Shown here: in pieces, positions 7,826 through 11,497 of the stretch
How positions within the stretch are numbered: position 1 is the stretch's first letter
Layout: each line of letters starts with the position of its first letter
Assembly (NCBI GenBank): GCA_045580005.1
Contig: JAZNMZ010000055.1
Span: 1-11,497, forward strand
Direction of reading: 5' to 3'
Length of the DNA: 11,497 bases
Source: UMGS1052 sp045580005
Lineage (GTDB): Bacteria; Bacillota; Clostridia; Oscillospirales; CAG-382
Notes under the pieces: model-generated
Seen by the model: the letters and a program-made list of their open reading frames with translations, nothing else
Databases searched by the model: none
Told to the model about the DNA's origin: nothing
Position numbers and translations under genes: made by a program

Positions 7826-7939
7826 TCATTTTGAAGCTTCATCAAACATCGGCACTTCTTCCCGAACCTGCACATCTGCACACGAAATAAGACCCGTGAG
7901 CATAAGGGCAACGAGAAATAAGCATAAAAGCTTTGTCAT
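7826..7939 (-). CDS. Small lipoprotein, 37 residues, unknown function
   Basis: A tiny gene on the opposite strand to all its neighbours. The start codon (7939-7937) is preceded by GGGAGGG (7950-7944), a strong ribosome binding site at good spacing. The peptide has a short basic N-terminus (MTK), a hydrophobic core (LLCLFLVALMLTG) and a lipobox LISC, with the lipid-anchor cysteine at residue 20. This predicts export and lipid attachment, leaving an 18-residue mature peptide (CADVQVREEVPMFDEASK). The stop is followed immediately by the shared terminator. I see only a weak possible promoter upstream (TTGTAA, 17 bases, CATAAC on the minus strand). I do not recognise a family. It could also be the surviving stub of a decayed larger lipoprotein gene. 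The signal-peptide and ribosome-site evidence is direct; expression is inference. Confidence 0.7.
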   Translation of the reverse strand: MTKLLCLFLVALMLTGLISCADVQVREEVPMFDEASK

Positions 7940-8010
7940 AATACCCTCCCAAGCGTTCTGTTTTTTACCGTACCGTTATGCATAAAAACGCATTTTTTTA
8001 CAAATTAGTA

Positions 8011-8039
8011 TTGACAAGCGTAAAAATATACATTATAAT
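8011..8039 (+). promoter_or_regulatory. Consensus sigma-A promoter of the lysine operon
   Basis: Exact TTGACA (8011-8016), a 17-base spacer and exact TATAAT (8034-8039), a full consensus match. The transcript would start near 8046, directly before the first stem of the riboswitch. A promoter this strong fits a gene set whose control comes later, by transcription attenuation. Confidence 0.95.
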
Positions 8040-8048
8040 GAATGAAAC

Positions 8049-8204
8049 GATAGAGGCGCATCTTGTTATCAGTAGGATCACTTCAGTGCTCAGCCGGAGC
8101 GTGAGTCCGAAAGGAACGGGTGCCGAAGACAGTCGGGTGGCAAGCGGCTGGTCTGGCAGGCGGAAATAATATTTTGTCTGTTGTCGCACAAGCGGAGAGC
8201 TATC
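8049..8204 (+). ncRNA. Lysine riboswitch (L-box) aptamer
   Basis: The leader carries the conserved L-box landmarks in order: GATAGAGGCGC closing the 5' side, AGTAGGATCA, CCGAAAGGAACGGGTGCCGAAG, a GGC-to-GTCTG stem, the hairpin CGC-ACAA-GCG, and GGAGAGCTATC closing the 3' side. GATAG (8049-8053) pairs with CTATC (8200-8204) to form P1. The order matches characterised lysine aptamers such as that of Thermotoga maritima as I remember it. It sits directly upstream of dapA-dapB-lysA, which confirms the ligand assignment. Lysine binding should stabilise P1 and allow the downstream terminator to form. Boundaries are by P1 pairing and approximate by a few bases. Confidence 0.94.
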
Positions 8205-8269
8205 TTTATACTTTACTATTTTCGGTATTCCTGTCTTTGGGAGTACTGTTAATGTTCGGTATGGTAGCT
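8198..8269 (+). promoter_or_regulatory. Predicted antiterminator of the lysine riboswitch
   Basis: AGCTATC (8198-8204), the 3' strand of P1, can also pair with GGTAGCT (8263-8269), the 5' arm of the terminator: seven pairs with one G-U. This would enclose a further hairpin, CGGTATTCC (8223-8231) with GGAGTACTG (8240-8248). The two pairings exclude each other, giving an on state without lysine. Confidence 0.7.
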
Positions 8270-8291
8270 GCATCGCAGTTATCATTTTTTT
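8261..8291 (+). terminator. Riboswitch-controlled intrinsic terminator
   Basis: ATGGTAGCTG (8261-8270) pairs with CAGTTATCAT (8276-8285) around loop CATCG, with two G-U pairs, followed by seven T (8285-8291). It ends 18 bases before the dapA start, so it would stop the transcript before the operon when lysine is bound. Confidence 0.88.
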
Positions 8292-8309
8292 GTTTAAAGG
8301 AGACCTACT

Positions 8310-9203
8310 ATGAAAAACACAGTTTTCACAGGAGTAGCCACTGCCATTGTCACTCCTATGACAAAGGGCGGAGCGATTGACTACGATACTTATGCAAAAC
8401 TCATCGACTGGCAGATTGCCGAGGGTATCAACGCCATTGTTGCCGCAGGTACAACAGGCGAGGGCTCAACACTCACAGACGAGGAGCACAGAGAGCTTCT
8501 TAAATTTACGGTTGACAAGGTTGCCGGCAGAGTTCCCGTTATTGCAGGCACAGGCTCAAACGATATCGCATATGCCGTTGACCTTACAAGGTTTGCGTGC
8601 GAAATCGGCGCCGACGCCATGCTCGTTGTTGCTCCCTACTATAACAAGGCAACGCAGAACGGACTTATCGCATCGTTTACCGCTATTGCAGACGCGAGCA
8701 CAAAGCCGATTATACTCTACAATGTTCCGTCACGCACAGGCTGCAACATTGCTCCCGAAACCTGCGCAGCTCTTGCAGAGCACAAGAATATTGTTGCCAT
8801 CAAGGAAGCAAGCGGCAACATCTCACAGATTGCAAAAATCGCGTCTTTGTGCGGCGACAAGATTGACATATACTCGGGCAACGACGACCAGATTGTTCCC
8901 GTTCTCTCGCTCGGCGGAAAGGGCGTTATCTCGGTGCTTTCCAACATTCTTCCCAAGGAAACTGTGGCTATGTGCGACAACTATTTTAACGGAAATGTGG
9001 CGCAGAGCACAAAGGCACAGCTCGAACTTCTCCCCCTCATCGACTCGCTCTTCTGCGAGGTTAATCCGATTCCCGTAAAAGCAGCCGTCGCTGCTATGGG
9101 CTTTGGTGAAAATGTTCTCCGTCTCCCGCTGACTCCCATGGAAGAAAAGCACGAAAAAGAAATGCTTTCTCTTATGGAAAAAGCAGGAATTTCTCTTAAA
9201 TAA
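8310..9203 (+). CDS. dapA: 4-hydroxy-tetrahydrodipicolinate synthase
   Basis: First committed enzyme of the diaminopimelate/lysine pathway; condenses pyruvate with aspartate semialdehyde. It is a 297-residue TIM-barrel protein of the usual length. The pyruvate-binding AAGTTGE has T48 and T49. YNVPSRTG supplies Y137 and R142, and the Schiff-base lysine is K165 in AIKEASG. Each is offset by four from the E. coli residues (T44/T45, Y133, R138, K161). The start ATG 8310 has AAAGGAG at 8296-8302. It is the first gene behind the lysine riboswitch, so it should be expressed when lysine is low. It is 17 bases upstream of dapB. Confidence 0.98.
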   Translation: MKNTVFTGVATAIVTPMTKGGAIDYDTYAKLIDWQIAEGINAIVAAGTTGEGSTLTDEEHRELLKFTVDKVAGRVPVIAGTGSNDIAYAVDLTRFACEIGADAMLVVAPYYNKATQNGLIASFTAIADASTKPIILYNVPSRTGCNIAPETCAALAEHKNIVAIKEASGNISQIAKIASLCGDKIDIYSGNDDQIVPVLSLGGKGVISVLSNILPKETVAMCDNYFNGNVAQSTKAQLELLPLIDSLFCEVNPIPVKAAVAAMGFGENVLRLPLTPMEEKHEKEMLSLMEKAGISLK

Positions 9204-9220
9204 TTAAAAAGGAGAAAAAT

Positions 9221-9970
9221 ATGAAGATTATTATAAGCGGTATCGGCGGCAGAATGGGCGCCGAGGTTGCAAAGCTCGCAAATGACGGCTTCAGAAGCGC
9301 CGAGCTTACCGCAGGCGTTGATATGAAAGCTGTTGATATGTCCTGCAAGGTATATGGCAGCTTTGAGGAGATTGACGAATGTGCCGACTGCGTTATCGAC
9401 TTTTCGCACCACAGTGCGACAAAAGCTCTGCTCGGCTACTGCGTTTCGTCAAAGACTCCCGTTGTGCTTGCGACAACAGGTCAGACTCCCGAGGAGCTCG
9501 AAATGATTGACACTGCAGCAAAGCACATTCCCGTATTCCGCTCGGCAAATATGTCACTGGGGGTAGCTCTTCTTGTTGAACTTGCAAAGACAGCGGCAAA
9601 AACCATGCCCGACGCCGATATTGAAATTATAGAAAAGCATCACAACCGCAAGCTCGACGCGCCGAGCGGTACAGCTCTTCTTATTGCAGACGCAATTAAA
9701 ACCGTGCGCGACAAGGCAAGCTATGTCTTTGGCAGAAGCGGAAACGCTCCTCGGACCAAGGATGAGATTGGCGTCCACGCAATTCGTATGGGCAATATCG
9801 TGGGCGAGCACGAGGTTATTGTGGGCACAGACTCGCAGACAATCACCCTCAAGCACGAGGCTCACACCCGCTCGCTCTTTGCAGAGGGCGCGCTTTGCGC
9901 TGCTGAATTTATTGTCGGCAAGAGTGCAGGGCTTTACAATATGCAGGACATGATAGAACAAGGCAAATAA
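9221..9970 (+). CDS. dapB: 4-hydroxy-tetrahydrodipicolinate reductase
   Basis: Second step after DapA: NAD(P)H-dependent reduction to tetrahydrodipicolinate. It has 249 residues. The N-terminal Rossmann motif is SGIGGRMG (residues 6-13). The signature EKHHNRKLDAPSGTA holds the catalytic His (H140) and Lys (K144), aligned with E. coli H159 and K163. ATTGQTPEE and SANMSLGV are also typical. It is shorter than the E. coli enzyme because the N-terminal domain is reduced, as in other clostridial DapB. The ribosome site AAAGGAG ends six bases before ATG 9221. The stop is 16 bases before lysA. Confidence 0.98.
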   Translation: MKIIISGIGGRMGAEVAKLANDGFRSAELTAGVDMKAVDMSCKVYGSFEEIDECADCVIDFSHHSATKALLGYCVSSKTPVVLATTGQTPEELEMIDTAAKHIPVFRSANMSLGVALLVELAKTAAKTMPDADIEIIEKHHNRKLDAPSGTALLIADAIKTVRDKASYVFGRSGNAPRTKDEIGVHAIRMGNIVGEHEVIVGTDSQTITLKHEAHTRSLFAEGALCAAEFIVGKSAGLYNMQDMIEQGK

Positions 9971-9986
9971 ACTTGAAAGGTCATTT

Positions 9987-11282
9987 ATGATAGCAAGCAA
10001 CATCACAAAAAAAGACGGAACTTTGCACTTTGCAGGCAAAAACACCTGCGAAATGATAAAAAAATACGGCTCGCCTCTGTATCTTTTTGACGAGCAGAGA
10101 ATCAGAAGCAATATGAGAACCTACATCAGCGCCATGAGCAAATACTTCGGTGCAGGCTCCTACCCTCTTTATGCAAGTAAAGCTGCGTCTTTCAAGCAGA
10201 TTTACAGAATTGCAAAAGACGAGGGCATGGGAATTGATGTGGTATCCTCGGGCGAAATATACACTGCCAAGAGTGCAGGCTTTCCTCTCGAAAGAGCTTA
10301 TTTCCACAGCAACAACAAAACAGACGCCGACATTGCCTACGCAATAGAGAACGGTGTGGGATATTTTGTTGCCGACAACCACGAGGAGCTTGACAGTATT
10401 GACCGCATCTCGGAAAAGATGGGTGTGATATCAAATGTGCTTTTGCGCCTTACCCCCGGCATCGACCCCCACACATACGAGGCGGTTGCCACAGGCAAGG
10501 TCGACTCAAAGTTCGGTTCGGCGATTGTGACAGGCGCGGCTGAGGATATTGCTCTTTATGCTATGAGCAAAAAGAACATTCACCTTTGCGGCTTCCACTG
10601 CCATGTGGGCTCGCAGGTATTTGATTCTGATGTGTATATCAAGACCTCCGAAACAATGCTCACCTTTATCCGCGATATGAAAGAAAAGCACGGTCTTGTG
10701 ACCGAACAGCTCAACCTCGGCGGCGGCTACGGCGTGCGCTACACAGAAGACGATCCTGTCATTGATATTGACGCAAACATACTTGAGGTTTCGCTATTTA
10801 TGAAAAAGCTGTGCGCAAAGCTTGGTATAACCATGCCCGACATCCGCATGGAGCCCGGCAGAAGCATTGTTGCAGACGCAGGTATGACACTTTATACAGT
10901 CGGTTCTGTCAAGAAAATTCCGCAGTACAAGAACTATGTTTCTGTCGACGGCGGTATGACAGACAACCCGAGGTACGCCCTTTATAAATCTGCCTACACA
11001 GCCATTGTCGCAAACAAGGCAGACGAGGACTGCGAGTTTATCGCAAGTATTGTGGGCAGATGCTGCGAAAGTGGTGACATCATACAGGAAAATGTCGCAC
11101 TACCCGAGAGCATAACACGCGGCGACACACTGGCTGTTCTGACAACAGGAGCGTATAACTACTCTATGGCTTCAAACTACAACAGGATTCCTCGACTCCC
11201 CGTAATAATGATAAACGGCAATGACGATTATCTTGCTGTACGCAGAGAAAGTCTTGAGGATGTTGCAAGAAACGATATTTGA
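9987..11282 (+). CDS. lysA: Diaminopimelate decarboxylase
   Basis: Last step of lysine synthesis: PLP-dependent decarboxylation of meso-diaminopimelate. The protein has 431 residues. The PLP lysine is K65 in LYASKAA. HCHVGSQ, LNLGGGYGVRY and EPGRSIVADAG are the usual cofactor and substrate motifs of fold-type III decarboxylases. CESGD (C360) provides the active-site cysteine contributed across the dimer, and GAYNYSMASNYN is the C-terminal signature. The start ATG 9987 has GAAAGG at 9974-9979, and the gene is in the dapA-dapB transcript. The operon holds no lysC, asd, dapL or dapF, so the middle of the pathway must be encoded elsewhere. A terminator follows at once. Confidence 0.97.
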   Translation: MIASNITKKDGTLHFAGKNTCEMIKKYGSPLYLFDEQRIRSNMRTYISAMSKYFGAGSYPLYASKAASFKQIYRIAKDEGMGIDVVSSGEIYTAKSAGFPLERAYFHSNNKTDADIAYAIENGVGYFVADNHEELDSIDRISEKMGVISNVLLRLTPGIDPHTYEAVATGKVDSKFGSAIVTGAAEDIALYAMSKKNIHLCGFHCHVGSQVFDSDVYIKTSETMLTFIRDMKEKHGLVTEQLNLGGGYGVRYTEDDPVIDIDANILEVSLFMKKLCAKLGITMPDIRMEPGRSIVADAGMTLYTVGSVKKIPQYKNYVSVDGGMTDNPRYALYKSAYTAIVANKADEDCEFIASIVGRCCESGDIIQENVALPESITRGDTLAVLTTGAYNYSMASNYNRIPRLPVIMINGNDDYLAVRRESLEDVARNDI

Positions 11283-11288
11283 AACTGG

Positions 11289-11310
11289 CCTCCCTTTATG
11301 GGAGGTTTTT
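11289..11310 (+). terminator. Rho-independent terminator after lysA
   Basis: CCTCCC (11289-11294) pairs with GGGAGG (11300-11305) around loop TTTAT, followed by TTTTT and a further T-run after one G. It begins six bases after the lysA stop and ends the lysine operon. Confidence 0.93.
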
Positions 11311-11371
11311 GTTTTTCAGCAAAAAAAGACAAATTTTTATAAAATTTATCCGCGACAGGCATAAAAAACTC

Positions 11372-11400
11372 TTGATTTTCGCCCTGTAATATGGTAGAAT
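11372..11400 (+). promoter_or_regulatory. Sigma-A promoter of the last gene
   Basis: TTGATT (11372-11377), a 17-base spacer and TAGAAT (11395-11400), with a TG one base upstream of the -10 box (extended -10). The upstream sequence is A/T-rich. The leader to the ATG is only about 35 bases; I see no riboswitch or operator in it. Confidence 0.82.
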
Positions 11401-11441
11401 ATCTTAATACTATCTCACAAATATATGAAAAGGAGAATAAT

Positions 11442-11497
11442 ATGGCATACTATTACAACGAACCGTCGCATACATTCAGCGAGTATCTGCTTGTTCC
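11442..11497 (+). CDS. guaB: Probable IMP dehydrogenase, 3'-truncated by window end
   Basis: Only 18 complete codons are visible. They begin MAYYYNEPSHTFSEY and continue LLV. AGGAG at 11431-11435 lies six bases before the ATG, and a good promoter lies upstream, so a real gene start is well supported. The N-terminal pattern (aromatic run, EPSHTF, EYLL) resembles clostridial IMP dehydrogenase, which converts IMP to XMP in guanine nucleotide synthesis. The identification rests on memory of this N-terminus and no catalytic motif is in view, so the function is tentative. It is a separate transcription unit from lysA. Confidence 0.68.
   Translation, partial: MAYYYNEPSHTFSEYLLV

Noticed and set aside
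8120..8380. 86-codon + strand open frame with a hydrophobic stretch between the riboswitch and dapA
   Set aside because: It runs through the aptamer, the expression platform and out of frame into dapA, and lacks a ribosome binding site. The T-rich leader explains the hydrophobic residues.
1..11497. CRISPR array, insertion sequence, phage genes, tRNA or rRNA
   Set aside because: I found no repeat-spacer pattern, transposase, terminal inverted repeats, integrase or structural-RNA signature. Gene content is housekeeping throughout.

Overview
The window looks like the left end of a metagenome-derived contig from a Clostridia-type Firmicute, probably a gut Oscillospirales/Ruminococcaceae relative. 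This is inferred from a HrcA/CIRCE-controlled hrcA-grpE-dnaK-dnaJ operon, a Gram-positive-type DnaK, an L-box (lysine) riboswitch, near-consensus sigma-A promoters and strong AGGAGG-type ribosome binding sites. Every gene is on the + strand except one tiny lipoprotein gene.

The first ~53 bases are not biological. They match the BGI/MGI (DNBSEQ) library adapter including a 10-base index, so the first gene is cut by the contig end and its true 5' part is missing.

Layout: (1) 54-2265, 3' part of a large cell-wall protein with a family-10-glycosidase-like domain, Ig/SH3-like modules and a C-terminal N-acetylmuramoyl-L-alanine amidase. (2) 2285-2923, nth (endonuclease III), ending in a terminator. 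(3) 2995-7823, the class I heat-shock operon: sigma-A promoter, CIRCE operator, hrcA, grpE, dnaK, dnaJ, then a terminator that is a perfect 30-bp palindrome. (4) 7826-7939 on the minus strand, an unreported-looking 37-residue lipoprotein that converges on the same terminator. (5) 8011-11310, a lysine operon: consensus promoter, lysine riboswitch with a terminator/antiterminator switch, dapA, dapB, lysA, terminator. (6) 11372-11497, promoter and first 18 codons of a gene that looks like guaB (IMP dehydrogenase).

Functionally, HrcA represses its own operon through CIRCE and the operon supplies the DnaK-DnaJ-GrpE folding machine. The lysine operon supplies the first committed steps (DapA, DapB) and the last step (LysA) of the diaminopimelate/lysine pathway and should be shut off when lysine fills the aptamer.

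The most striking anomalies are the adapter remnant, an in-frame TAG that interrupts dnaK at codon 325 where the family has lysine (one base from AAG), and the small divergent lipoprotein gene. I found no clear novel multi-gene system; most of the window is well-known housekeeping content.
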